Notes: a model not told the origin generated them from the letters alone. Counted from the first letter of the stretch, positions 8,901 through 20,600 are shown. The stretch is DNA of 64,000 nucleotides from Mesostigma viride (GCA_009746045.1 RPFO01000041.1:8369841-8433840), one strand, 5' to 3'. A program made the numbers and translations.

Positions 8901-10656
8901 GGCACTAGAAGGCAGGGGCAGCCTCCCCCTTGAAAGATATCACTATTCCCAGGGTCTTGCAGTGGCGGTGAAGGCTGTTAAGAGTCAGCCAGCTGAGGGT
9001 CCTCAAGGTCAGGAGCCCATAGCTGAGGACCTGTTAATCATCCCAACCACCTTTGATCCACGGCAGTTAGGGGTAAACAGGTACCAGATCGCTGCTCACA
9101 GTCCTATTCCCTGGCGCCAGCTAGTCGAGATGATGCAGAGCCCCAAGATGGCTAAGGCATGGACTCTTGGCTTTGTTGCTTCCGGGCATGAGTGGATAGT
9201 TTCCAACTGTGCAGAGCCTGTGGATGAGCTGCCAGAAGTTCACGCCTAGCAGCTGCTCAGATTGATGTTTGTCCTCAAGCTCAAGGAGGTAGATGGTGTC
9301 CAGGTGCCACATGTCAGACCAGTTGTAACCGAGTATCATGGCACTGGCCAGTTGTTAGATGAGGAGCTCTATACTCCAGGGATGCTGCATGACACGTGGA
9401 GGATTCTGCTGTGTATATTTCTGTCTTTTCTGGTCAAGGGTGTGCCCTATAGCTCTGTGTTGATTGATTTCAAGAGGGCTTTTCTCAAGGGTGACCAAGA
9501 TCAGGCTAGGCAGACTTGGAGAGATATCCCTCCTTTCTTTGTGACTGTACCTGCTGTATGGAGAGCAGAGATAAAGGCCAGGTACCTGAGAATTCTGAAA
9601 GGGTTGGAAGGTCTCAGGTCCAGTCCCATTATCTGGAGAAAGAGCCTAGAGAAATTCTTGAAGAATACTTGTGGGTTTTCTGTGTCTCCAGTGGATCCCT
9701 GTTTGTTCCAAGGGTCCCACAATGGCCTTCCTGTCTTTGCCTCACTGCATGGTGATGACCTGCATCTCATAGGTCCACCAGACTGGGTTGAGGCTGTTTT
9801 GGCTAAGATCCAGAAGCGGTTTGAGCTGGGTAAGATACAGCACATGGTGGAGAATGAGCCTATGGTCTTCTGTGGCATGCAGGCTACGTTGTTCCAAGCC
9901 AAGGGCTCGTGGTTCATCAGGATGGAGGGTGGTAAGGACTACCCACAGCAGATTGTAGATGCATTGCAGGAGCCCATCACGCAGGCTAGGTGTGCTACCA
10001 TCAGGGGCATGCTGGCATGGCTTGCAAGTATATGTGCCCCTGACCTGCTGGTTTTGAGTCGGCTCACTGATTCCCAGCTGGTTGAGGTGGGTGCTGAGAG
10101 TGTGGTGCAGGCTGTCATGATGTCTCCCCCTCTTATACTGGGTCCTGTGGATTTGTACAAGCCCCTTGACATGATCCTTTATGTGGACAGTTCTATGGAC
10201 AATAGGAAGGTCACAGAAGTCAGGGGCAGGGCAGCAGCAATAGTCACCCTGGAGCAAGATCACACCTCACTTGTTACCTGGTACAGTCGGTTGCAGAACA
10301 GGGTTACACCCAGCAGTGATATTGCTGAGTGCAGGGCAATCTGTGAAGGGCTGCATACTGCTCTTTACTTAAGGGAGCTCTTCTACCAGCTATGTCAAGT
10401 GGCTTCCTGCAGGTTGCAGCTGCACACACTGGTGAGGACTGATAGCATGGGCATGGTGCAATTTGTGCACAGGCAGCTAGCCAGGAGCAGGGACCTTGAC
10501 TACTTGTTGCTCAAGGAGATGTCCTACCTAGCTCACATTGAACATGTGCCTGGTGTGGATAACCCTGCAGATGCCCTCACCAAGCTGGAGGAGAAGGCGG
10601 AGCGGCAGTACCCCCTGCTCCGTGGGCTCATGGACCCCTTGTACGGGCGGCCATAG
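8901..10656 (+). pseudogene. Copia-type RT and RNase H, with one in-frame amber stop
   Basis: Two open stretches in the same frame, 8623-9249 and 9262-10656, separated only by TAG at 9247-9249. The second stretch (464 residues) has Copia RT features: SVLIDFKRAFLKGD (palm motif A) and a SLHGDDLHLIG segment where Copia carries YVDD. RNase H follows, with LYVDSS, an AECRA segment with the catalytic Glu, a TDS, and a final HVPGVDNPADALTK as at Copia pol ends. Gag, protease and integrase are missing, so the element is 5'-truncated. The catalytic region reads GDD rather than the usual DD after a Val, a possible divergence. Confidence 0.8.
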
Positions 10657-11573
10657 AGACCAGGCCTTGCTTCAGCTTGGGTGTCCCCGGTGGGTTGTTT
10701 AACCAAAGTGCCAAGTGGTGACTGGTGCTTGCTGGTTGACAACTGGTCCTTCAGGGTTAGGTACACCCTCCTGGACAGGAGTTGGTGTGGAATGTCACTC
10801 CTACCAGCTGAGAATCATGCCTGGCCCTCCCCATGGGGTTCAGAAGAGTCGCCAGGACTTAAGTCGACGCCTTTGGCCTCAAACAGTTGGGCCATGCAAG
10901 GGCAACCCGAATGCTGGTTCTTACAGGTTGCTGTACATATGTTTTCTAGTGCTTGTTTCCAACCTGTTGCTAATAAAGAACCTGGTTGTGCGACCATGTG
11001 ACATGGTTGCCAGGGAGCCACATTCTGGGTTATATAATGCTTGAATAAAACATAATCATGTCATTCTCATGTTGTTCACATGGTTGTCATGTTTGTCTTG
11101 TGAGAAGTTCCAGGTCGCCTATAAACCTGCTGGAGGTTGGGGTGGGGTTCAATTCCCCAGCAGAGCCACAGCCTGGCATGAATGACTCCTGGGCTTAACA
11201 CCCAGTGAAGACATGGGCTCCCCAAGGAGACAGCATTAATCTAGGTGCTACCTGGGTTCTTTGAGCAGAAGGGAAAGGTTGGCCAAGGCGGGCGCCATAA
11301 GAACGGGCGCCTGTGATAACTGTGAAAGACCAGGAACTCACAATAGTACGTTCTTGGCATCCTGTAATCCCAGCCATTGAGCTAGGTAATGTACCTTGAC
11401 ATTAATCCAACACCAAGTTCCCAAGGAAAGGTTGGGAGCTGACCAAGGGGTCAGGGGATAACCTGGGGTGACCTCTGATTCACTGGCCAGCATACCCAAG
11501 CTGTTCCAAGGGCACATATGTTGTGTTCCCAAAAGGAAGGCAGGAACCTGGGCCCTGACAGGTCTGATCAACC
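10657..11573. other. Copia 3' region and unassigned sequence
   Basis: No convincing gene. Polyadenylation-like AATAAA occurs at 10972-10977 and 11044-11049 on the plus strand, consistent with the 3' end of the Copia element near 11,050. The rest, up to the minus-strand LINE relic, is unassigned. Confidence 0.4.
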
Positions 11574-13044
11574 TCAAGGGACCAAGCGATCTGTGGCTGA
11601 GTGGGCACAAGCTAGGCTAGGTTGTTTCAAGCTGGTCCAGCTCCAAAAGAAGAAAGGGTTGGAGTTAGCATTTTGGGCAACCAATATGCTAAGTGGATGC
11701 AGTTTGGAAAGACCTTTCCAACGCCGTGCTGACCGCCTGAAACAGACAAGGGACAAGAAAGATATGAGGTCCCGAAGTCCTAGCCGTCCGCGGTCGGCGA
11801 GGGTGCAACCTTCTGGGATAGTGGACAGGACACGTGGCAGGCCGTGCCTGCACAGGCTTAGCCTGACTATCACGTGACTGTAGTCCACGTAGACCAGGAG
11901 GGACAGCAGCCTGCGACTGGTGGGATACTGGAACTGGCACAAGGCTGCAAGGATACTAGGTCTTGCAGGCTTGTGACAGGTCCTGTACTTCCTAGGTTGC
12001 AGGTGGCTAGGTAAATCCAGTTCGTCCTGGCTCTGCAAGGATGCCAGTGGACGTTGAGGATTTGCTAGCAAGCCTGCAATATGCCTCGTCACACCGATGG
12101 GAACGAGGAGCAACAAAGAAGCATATAGCTTGGTCATGGGGATGGCCAAGCTATCTCGGAAGCACGCGCTCTGGTTGCCCACTTGAACGTGGAAGCGACC
12201 AACAAGGTGTGGCTTGGTGTTTGGGCTAAGGGTTGCTGTCCCCAGCAATTGGCTCAAGCTTTGCGTGAAAGACCAAGAGCTCACACGCTCTGGGCTGGTT
12301 CGTCTAACTAAGATCTCAAGTGGGCTGGGCTTATCCTGGTCCGCGCCAGGGTCCCAGATTTTGTTTTGTTCATTTGCAACCATCAAGTAGCGTCGCATGC
12401 CGGAGTTCCATAGGTAAATGAAGCGTGAGAGAACCCCAGCTTTGTCGAAAACTGTGCGCCTATTGAACACCACATCATTTCGCACCGTCCAGATTGTATA
12501 TAACATGCATGTGCGGAGCCATATCCACGCTTGTTGTGCAAAGGTGAGCTCAAGGCCAGGGGTGCCAGTGATGCCAAAGATAATTGAGCGGGTAGACACC
12601 GGTATGCCGGATAGGCTCAGACGTCCAGGCTGCCCATAAACCAATCAACCAGGTCCAAACTCCCTGGAGGTTACACCATAAGAATCGGTGTTCCACCGTT
12701 TCATTGGGGTTGGTACATAAACATGTGGCAGGGTGTTGAAATCGCCGGTGGAGGATCTCCCCGACCCCGATGGATCGGTGCGTCAAGAGGTGTTGTACGT
12801 CGGTCGCGCGGCGATCGATCAGCGGGTGGTCAGCGGCGAGGGTGATGTTGCGGACCCAGGTGTGGCCAGGCCACTCAGTAGCGCCCCAGCGTGTCCGTCC
12901 GGGGTGGAATTGATGGTTTTTATGCAAGAGCATTGTGTAGCCCCACTCTGCCGTGTACTCGTAAAGGCCTTTTACAATTCTGCTGTCACTCTGATTTAGC
13001 ACCCAGCCAAATTCCGCAAGCGTTATGTTTTGTCGTGCTGACAT
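11574..13044 (-). pseudogene. C-terminal fragment of a LINE ORF2 with zf-RVT zinc motif
   Basis: Two overlapping minus-strand frames (12550-13044 and 11574-12644) together look like the end of a non-LTR polyprotein. The first has CLCTNPNETVEHRFLWC, the Cys/His pattern of the zinc-binding domain that follows RT in many plant and algal LINEs (zf-RVT), plus an RTRWGATEW stretch. The second continues with a W-rich helical region including YTIWTVRNDVVFNRR, as in LINE C-termini. RT and endonuclease are absent. The frame change near 12,600 indicates decay. Confidence 0.65.
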
Positions 13045-13061
13045 TTAACCAGCTCTACCGT

Positions 13062-13125
13062 TAGTTAGTTCTCTGCTGCCCATGTGCTGCGTGGGACACA
13101 ACAACTAACTCAACTAACAACAACT

Positions 13126-13184
<59 letters not shown>

Positions 13185-13216
13185 CCGTTAATTAGATCAG
13201 TTGTTATTTCATGAAT
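13062..13216. mobile_element. Short insertion with (AAC)n flanked by 13-bp direct repeats
   Basis: A 13-bp sequence starting CCAGCTCTACC occurs at 13049-13061 and again at 13217-13229. Between them lies about 155 bp containing an (AAC)n run of about 70 bp. This has the shape of a small retroposed insertion with a target-site duplication; a chance repeat cannot be excluded. Confidence 0.45.
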
Positions 13217-13229
13217 CCAGCTCTACCGT

Positions 13230-14003
13230 ATTGGGGGTCAACTTCAGCTTCAACTTCTAAGCGCAAAAAAACAGGCTGAAGCCGATTGGTCAGCAAAGGT
13301 ATGCCTTGATAGTTAGTGTTGGAGAAATTGTCCTTTTGGTGTTAACTTTTAACACCACGAAACCGCCAAATAACACCAAATCCCCATAGAATAGATTCTC
13401 TCGGGTTTATTGTAATATCGTTTGTTACTACTAGAACTCCACAATTCAGTCTCGTTGCGCTCGTTGCGCCGATTGGCCCATTTTTAACACCAAATCCCTT
13501 AACACCAAAAAAGGATTTGAAACGAAATGGTCGGAGGATGCACACTGAACAGAACTGAACACGCACTGAACTGAACTGAACATCAAGATCTGCGAATTCC
13601 CGCGCCTGCTAGAATGTACAATGACCAGAAGTAGCACTAGCTTGTGCTGATCGACATGGCGGCAATTTTTCGCGGTGCTGTAGTCTGATACGTTCCCGCC
13701 ATTTCGCGACACGTACGTGTCACTGCGCTTTTGCATTTCGGAGCAAAATTTGCCGTGGTGTTATTTGTCGTCCGGCCTAGTGCAACTCTTACAATACATG
13801 GTTTTCAATGGTGTCAGGAGTCGGTTGACGTTCTTTTCGGCGTGGTGTTATTTCTGGGACAAGTCCGCGATACCTTACTCTGACAAATGACAGGTCGCAA
13901 TGACGGTACTTGGCCTACAGATCTATATTTGGCGTTTAGGTGGGTATAAATTGCGTCCGTTCTTCCCTTTTGGTGCCCTTCCACCACATTCTAACTTCTG
14001 CTG
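13230..14003. other. Intergenic region with repeated AACACC motifs
   Basis: No supported gene. It contains several copies of a TTTTAACACCAAA-like motif, and the segment around 13,405-13,520 resembles 23,690-23,795 in the same orientation, so part of it is a dispersed repeat. Confidence 0.5.
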
Positions 14004-14150
14004 TTGTCAAGCAGAATGCCGCGCATCACCATCGACCTCACGGTCTCTCCTGTGAAGCCCCTTCCCGGCAGGCAGACGCAAAGCCGACAGCAAGCATCGC
14101 TAATTAAGCGCTTCAGCTTCAAGCAGCGATGCAAGTCTTCTTGCCGCAGG

Positions 14151-14344
14151 GCTCAACGACAGGTCTGCACCCAAGAGGAAGTCGGCACCTTCTGCCTCCA
14201 CATGCCGCGTCGAGGAAGACACGCCTCCGGCCACTGCACCGCTCAACGCTCAACGACAGGTGTGCTGCGCATGCACCCAAGAAGAAGTCGGCACCTTCTG
14301 CCTCCACAGGCCGCGTCGAGGAAGACACGCCCCCGGCCACTGCA
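14151..14344 (+). repeat. Tandem duplication of an about 95-bp unit
   Basis: Two adjacent units begin with CTCAACGACAGGT and end with CGGCCACTGCAC. Each carries an AAGTCGGCACCTTCTGCCTCC core. The second unit has a short insertion. It lies in an open frame just upstream of the ORF1-like piece at 14479 and may be the variable N-terminal part of that ORF. Confidence 0.6.
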
Positions 14345-14478
14345 CAACACCGCGTGTTTGCTCCAACGGCCGCCCGTAGGAAGGCACCCCCTCGCACGGG
14401 TGCACACCAGGGGAAGCCTTGCTGTGTGATCGGCTGCAGCCCCCCTGTTATCGCCCATGACCTGGCTCTAATGGTGGG

Positions 14479-14871
14479 TTGCGTCGCTTCCCCCAGAAGC
14501 CAGGTGAGACGTCAACCTCCCTTGCCGACGAGCTTAAGGACCAGCTCCTTACCCTCATGGGCCTGGTAGGTGAGGTAGAACTGCGTGGGTGCCACCGCCT
14601 TCCCCACTCACGGGACAAGGCGGCTCCCCCACCAGTCCTGCTCACCTTCCCCTCCCGTGAGGACAAGCAGCGGTTCCTCTCTCGTCGCAAGCGGTTGCAC
14701 GACCTCACCTGGACGCTGGACGACGACCTGACCCCCGCTCAGCAGCAGCAGCGACGTGACCTGTGGCCTGAATACCTCCGCCACAAGCAGGACCCCCAGA
14801 AGCCCAAGGTGTACTGGAGGGGCGGGGACCTGATGATCAACCACAAGATGTGGACGCCCCCAGCGGGCTAG
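14479..14871 (+). CDS. LINE ORF1-like protein fragment
   Basis: 130 residues: a charged N-terminal part, a conserved-looking block (RRKRLHDL, then DDDLTPAQQQQRRDLWPEY) and an end with VYWRGGDLMI. The same pattern recurs in the minus-strand ORF at 35742-36152 and, more distantly, in the LINE ORF at 31098 (DEDYTPAQLAARSKLW). This places it as an RNA-binding ORF1-type domain of an APE-class LINE. Its start is probably upstream in another frame (14004-14569 frames are open), so this copy is broken or truncated. Confidence 0.55.
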   Translation: MRRFPQKPGETSTSLADELKDQLLTLMGLVGEVELRGCHRLPHSRDKAAPPPVLLTFPSREDKQRFLSRRKRLHDLTWTLDDDLTPAQQQQRRDLWPEYLRHKQDPQKPKVYWRGGDLMINHKMWTPPAG

Positions 14872-15725
14872 AATAGCCTATAGCCCTAGCTTTACTTCCA
14901 TGGTAGTCACTGCATGCCGCCATGGCAGCCATGCTTAGAATGTTTGCCTAGTTGTGCCACCTTACCTAGTCACGTGCACCGCTAATGTCCGCACGGTACA
15001 CAACCAGCCATAGCCTTAGCTTAGTCCTTGTACAGCCATGCTACGTCCTGGCTTCGATCAGATTACTTGCCCACGCTCCTTGTTATGATACGCTCACATG
15101 GGTCTTATTGCACCCACAGGCTGCCGGATCGTTAGCGTGTCCGTTTAGCTAGCGCGCCCGAATGCAGCTGTGGCATGCCTTAGGCATGAAGGAGACTGGG
15201 GGTCTCTGCCCTTTCTCCTGTTGTGCACACACAGGGATTAAAAGCACTTCGGTGCTCCGTGACTCCCCAACGGGAGCACGAGTTTAATTAATTAATTAAT
15301 TAATTAATTAATGGTGGGTTTCACAGGCTGTTGTCTTAACCTAGTTCTATCTTCATCGCCCGTTATATTTTATACTGTGAGTCAGTTGTCATTCCAGTTC
15401 CTATTTACATATAAAACCGTCTTAGTTTCATGCGCTTAATTGTTAGGTCTGTAATGCAGCGTATTGTTTACATTTTGCTCTTTATTCGTATGTGTCCTAC
15501 CTTGATCTATTATCTTATATTATCTATATTGTGTGCCCTGCAATGCATCGTGATGTCATGCATGCAGAAGCGGTCTGGCATACGTGAGGTCTGGAGGCTA
15601 GGCTGCGCGAGATTGAGGGGGTGCCTCTGAAATGCGGTGGAAGGGGCGCTAGCTAATCAAGGAAGGGCATCGTCTACCGGTGCTCGCATCAGCATGTCCG
15701 CAAGCACGTTTACCCGTCCATTGAG
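14872..15725. other. LINE 3' untranslated-like region with terminal hairpin and (TTAA)n tail
   Basis: No gene. At 15251-15280 a GTGCTCC...GGAGCAC hairpin surrounds a CCCCAACGGG turn and is followed by (TTAA)n at 15284-15312. This hairpin-plus-tail recurs at several LINE ends in the window. From 15313 to 15725 I see only AT-rich sequence. Confidence 0.55.
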
Positions 15726-15938
15726 GTGGATGTCACTGATGAGCACGGTGCGCAGCGCCGACAGCTTGTCTTTTTCTGCCCCGCCTGCGTGAAGAAGCCG
15801 CATGAGTCACTCAGCGGCAACATTGACGTGCACGACCCGCCCAGGTTGTGGGACTCCCCCGTCACGTTGTCCCCGACGGAGGAGCGATATTTTGATGCAA
15901 TTGGGTTCCCAGTTACTCCTGTCCTGAACTTCGCCTAG
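15726..15938 (+). other. Short zinc-ribbon-like ORF fragment of unknown origin
   Basis: 70 residues from the first Met; the same frame is open upstream to about 15660 and adds a CSHQH cluster. With the later FFCPACVKKP the Cys/His spacing could bind zinc. I do not recognise the family. It is flanked by repeats and may be a piece of a transposon protein. Confidence 0.3.
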
Positions 15939-16691
15939 AGTTTACCAAGTCCACATCCAGCTGTGCCATAGCAGAGCTCTAGCTTTTCTTAATTAATGGT
16001 GTTAGCTTGGGCCAATGAATGAAGGGACATTGAGCAAATTGTGAATCACGGGAAAAATTCTGGCCAGAATACCATGGCACTCATTTGTGCTTGATCCATA
16101 TAGGTGTAGCTACTAGACTTTGTGAGGACCAACAGTTACTAATGTCATGGCCATGTTGTGTTTTGGAAAAAAGAAGGCACTGGAGGGTTTGCCTCGACGT
16201 ATGCCTTTGCAATTTGTTGTGTCCCCCATGGCCAAACGACTTTCATCTTCTTATGAAGTGAGAAACTATTCGTATACGTAGTATGTTGCTTTATACATCT
16301 TGCCATCGTTTTTAGATAAAAGCTTTTTTATGTTTGTTATGTTCGTGATGACTGGTGTTTAGTGCACAACATTTATCAATATTGCGCTCCAATTGAACCG
16401 TTATTTGATTTTCCATGTTACCTCCTTGACAATGTACGGATTACACTAAAATACAAATAATTAAATTTATTCATTAGTCTCGTGCATCCCCGTTAGTTGG
16501 GGGACCACGGAGCACTGAATTCCCAATGTAAGATATATATTCATTGAGAATGATAGATTACGAAGGTGAGATAGGCATGCAACATAAGGAAAAAACCGAT
16601 GACTGGGAGAATAACCCTGAAGAAATTAATAGTAATCTGACACAGACATCCAAGGATCACGCCAGCGGCACAAGGTACAACTAACTATACA
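15939..16691. other. AT-rich intergenic region
   Basis: Nothing supported in this stretch. ORFs here are short and of chance type. Confidence 0.5.
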
Positions 16692-17268
16692 TCACAAAAC
16701 TACACGCAGCAACAGCGCTGCCGGCCCACCATGCAGGCCTGGAAGGAATCTAGACCGCGTGGGTCGCGACAAAGTCGGCCCGGGTGCGGCGGAATAACAC
16801 ATCAGCCACGGTGCGAGTGAGGGCGAGTGACAGACGCTGCCGCCAATACGAGGACCACGTGCGGGCCGACCACGGGGCGGTCTGACCCTCGAGGTCGAGG
16901 CGGTCTTCACGGCGCTGGCAGCACTCGTGGAAAAACTCCGCTGTCTTGGGGCCCATGGCCCCGAACTCCTCAAGGACAAAGGGGATGACCCGGTGGGGCC
17001 CCACATTGCCGTAGGAGGCAAACTTGTCGCGCTCAGCCACAGCGGCAGCAGCGCCGGCATCCACAGCCGCCCGGAGGATGTGGCGACCGGAAAGCGGCCG
17101 AGCCACGGAGACATCGATGAGCAGGTGGCAACCCTGCCCGTCGTAGTCAAGCACGGTAATGTCGGGGCGGTGGTTGGGTGAGTAGAGGGCGGCCCCATCC
17201 GCGTCCTCGCACTTAATGGTGGAGTGGGGAAAGACCGACCGAACCATGGTAAGATATATACGGTGCAT
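16692..17268 (-). pseudogene. C-terminal fragment of a restriction-like-endonuclease LINE
   Basis: The 172-residue frame at 16750-17268 matches the end of the LINE protein at 39534: the motif HRPDITVLD followed by LIDVSVARPL (the PD...D core of R2-type restriction-like endonuclease), then FVLEEFGAMGP and APWSARTWSSYWRQRLSLALTR-type text. The two share many but clearly not all residues, so this is a related but older or distinct family. RT and N-terminal parts are missing (5' truncation). Confidence 0.75.
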
Positions 17269-17610
17269 ATTTCCCCAAGATCGACGTCAACACGTATAAT
17301 TGTATGATGTCCACTGCAAATCCAAAATATATGGGACTCAAGTTAGTTCTCGAGCTAATCTTGCGCATGCACGCAAACAATGCCTACCATTCTTTTTATA
17401 TTTCCTAGGACCCACAGTTACGGGGTCGTAGTCTTTGACAACGTCCGCCAAACGCTGCTTATCCTGCTGATCCGACCATTATCTGAGTAAGAGGGGTTGA
17501 GCGGATGACGCCAATTAACAGCGTCTTTGCTCTGCATGTCAGCTAAAATTATGGCGTGGTAATGTCCAATATTGGCCACCGCGTCGCCAAACCAGGCCGG
17601 GCCGCTATAA

Positions 17611-18345
17611 ATGTCATATCACCATATATGGATCTCTTATCTTGTTGATAACACCTTCATCTGTTTTGCGGGCAATGTATACCAACAAGCTATCGGCATC
17701 CCTATGGGCACTAACTGTGCCGGGCTCCTTGCAAACCTCTATCTATACACTTATGAGCTCGCATTCCTGGAGAATCACATTGCCTCAAACGATGATGTTC
17801 TCATCAGGCGTTTTATCCATACATGTCGATACATTGATGATGTCATCGCTTTCGACAACCCTGATTTCGCAACCCATTTGTATATCACCGCTGGTCTGCC
17901 TGGCATCTACCCGCAAGCGTCCCTCACATTAAAGCTCACGTCGGAGGATACTCATTGCAATTACCTCGATCTTAACATTACCCATAACAAGAAGGGCTGG
18001 CGTACGGCTGTCTATGATAAGCGCAAGGATCCTAAATACCAGCAAATTCCTTTTATTCGTTACCCCGATATTCACAGTCTCCTTTCCCACACAGCAAAAT
18101 ATGGTGTTGTTCTTTCTCAGTTACATCGTTTTTCCTGTCTTTGTTCTTATCGTGTTGATTTCATCACGACTCTTGTTGAACTCTTGCAGCGTTTATCGGT
18201 CAAAGACTATGACCGAGACATTATGCTCCGTCAAGTCCGATGTTTTTTGCAACGTCACCCACATCTGTTCGGTGCTGCCCCTTGGCACAAGCTCTACAAA
18301 CAGGTCGTGGACCGGCTGGATCGCATAGTATCTCCGCACATCTGA
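17611..18345 (+). pseudogene. 5'-truncated copy of the RT element at 27709
   Basis: 244 residues nearly identical to residues about 300-541 of the intact RT at 27709-29334, including GIPMGTNCAG, RYIDD and the YLDLNITHNKK stretch. Only a few substitutions were noticed. The identity continues into the downstream non-coding DNA (18346 to about 18896 versus 29335 to about 29885), so this is a truncated second insertion of the same element. The upstream part (17269-17610) shows no homology that I can see. Confidence 0.85.
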
Positions 18346-18896
18346 ACCCTGTGATGCCAGATCTCCTTTGCGGCCGTTCCGAGCTTGGCACTGGATTCGT
18401 TGTCCACATCGTCGCGTCGCTGCAGCAACACAATGTTTTCTGGCATCCGCGGGCTTTTGGTTCCCGCCGCACATTTGAAAGTGCTGTCCTCCGGCTTTTT
18501 GCCTTTGCACCGTGTGCAGTTCTTGGACGTTTGGAATCATGGCATGGCTAACGTGATGACTGACTAGCTACCTTTTCAGTGGTTTTCCATTTGCGGGTAT
18601 TTCCTCGTAAATGGTGGGAGAGCGATCGCAGCAATGGTGCTCACCACTAGACACTCCCGGCCAGTTAGGCTCGAAACACACGCCCTGATCAAGCATGCTG
18701 TTTCCGGCCCCACCGTCTAGGTCATCTAGTCGCTCTACACGTAAGCCAGCCATAATTTCAATGCACAAGGATACACATTTCCATCACCATTCATCTTCAT
18801 CATCCTGAACGACTCGAACACGCGGACAAGATAACGGCAGGCTCGAGCTACCATGGTCCGGATTCTCCCGATTTCTGGCCTGCGCTGGTTGTCTCC
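18346..18896 (+). repeat. 3' flank shared with the RT element at 29335-29885
   Basis: About 550 bp nearly identical to the sequence after the intact RT ORF. It has short open frames in both copies but no convincing protein. It is probably the 3' untranslated part of the element. Confidence 0.75.
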
Positions 18897-20230
18897 TTGA
18901 TATGTCACCAGCACCATTAAGCAGCGGCGCCTGCAGCTCGTAGGGCACCTAGCTCGCACCAACCAGGTAGACACCTCACGTGGCCCCCCCGCGGGACTGC
19001 GACCAGCTCAGCCTGGCCGGCACCTCCTCATGACGTGGGCCGGGCCCCGTGATGTTAGACGCCGCAAGGCCCGCACCTTCAAAGAACAGCTAGCAGAGGA
19101 CATGGGGATCCCCTGCCCCTTTTTTGCTGTCATCCGCAACCTGTATGAAGGGTCCACCACTTCGGTGCGCACTTCTTACGGGACCACGCCACCATGCCCT
19201 TTACAGTCTACAGAAGGGTGTGTGGCAGGGCTGCGTGCTGTCGCCCTATACCTGTTCATTATTGTGGTCGAATACGTAATGATTCAGGCGCGCAAGCGAT
19301 TTGCCCGCATCGTGGGTAGGGAATCAGGGGTGCAGGTTGCTAACAAATTCTGGCATGGCGGAGCGGACACGGAGATTCGGCTGGCAGACATCATCTACGC
19401 AGAAGACACCACCATCTTCGAGGACACTGGGCACGTGCAGACATGGCTTGACTGCCTGGCTATCGAGGCCCGTGCAGTGGGGCTTGAGGTCAGCAAGAAG
19501 ACAGAGGCCCTGGCGGTTGGGCTCACCCACTCACCGCCACCCCTCTATCTCTCGAGTCCTGTATCGGGACCGCGTCACTTGAGCTGCTGGGCAGCCTGCT
19601 CCCCAGCTGCGAGGTTGATGTGGACCACCGCATCTCCCTCGACTGGCACGCTTTACGCCAGTACCGGGCCCTGTGGCGCAAGCCCGGCCTGGCAAGATCG
19701 AGAAACAGGACCTGTTCAAGGTCCTCGTCCTTCCTGTTCTCACGTATGGGGCCGAGACGTGGACCCTCACCGCCGACCTGGCCCGCAAGCTGGACGGCGC
19801 GGTCACCAACATGCTGCGTTCCATTTTCAGAGTAGGATATGCTGCTCAAGTCCGCAATGAGGACCTATACCAGGGCATGCCATATATCACCAGCACCATT
19901 AAGCAGCGGCGCCTGCAGCTCGTAGGGCACCTAGCTCGCACCAACCAGGTAGACACCTCACGTGGCCCCCCCGCGGGACTGCGACCAGCCCAGCCTGGCC
20001 GCCACCTCCTGACGTGGGCCGGGCCCCCTGATGTTAGACGCCGCAAGGCCCGCACCTTCAAAGAACAGCTAGTAGAGGACATGGGGGGCCTAGGCCTCAG
20101 ACTCCGTAATTTGGAAAAGATGATGGACAAGGCCAAGTGGGCCCAGGTCATAGAGGACAACGAGCCCCCCCCTGTGGGGAAGCGCCCGCGTGTGCAAACC
20201 CACGGGAGGCACGCCAGACAGCTCCCCTAG
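18897..20230 (+). pseudogene. APE-class LINE RT relic with YAED and an internal 200-bp duplication
   Basis: The frames at 19030-19860 and 19673-20230 resemble the LINE at 31-35.6 kb. They show PLQSTEGCVAGL in place of the usual QG..LSP region, LADIIYAEDTTIFE at the catalytic site (the second Asp of YADD is Ala-Glu-Asp here, so inactive), then LTYGAETWTL and the tail GHLARTNQVDTS. The first about 200 bp (18897-19107) duplicate 19886-20083, so a 3' piece was joined in front of an RT piece. Several frame changes confirm a dead copy. Confidence 0.75.
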
Positions 20231-20600
20231 GGCCACGTGATGCTGTATAGATAGATGTAGTTGCTGTTAGATAGATGTCGTAGGCAGCTGATGTAGATAG
20301 CTTAGACCGGTAGGACTGTTTGCACCCACCCATCCATCCATCGGGGATAATGCTCCGTGACTCCCCAACGGGAGCACGAGTATAATTAATTAATTAATTA
20401 AGGCCTGGTACGTGGAAGGGGTGCTTTGCTGAGTAGAATAGGTAGTGTTTTCTAGATTAGATTAGCTTAGAGTTAGACTAGTTCGGTTTCGCGGCTTTGT
20501 CCCCCCTCCATCCATCCACGGGAATATGTGCTACATGATCTCCCAACGGAGTCATGTTATAATTTAATTTAATTTTTTAAGGCCTGGCATGGGGGGCATG
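20231..20600 (+). repeat. Two successive LINE/SINE 3' ends with CCAAC hairpins
   Basis: At 20348-20400 the hairpin TGCTCC...GGAGCA with a CCCCAACGGG turn is followed by (TTAA)n. At 20526-20580 a related hairpin (CATGATCTCC, CAAC, GGAGTCATG) is followed by AATTTAATTT-type tail. Two elements with related 3' ends therefore lie in series. Confidence 0.6.
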
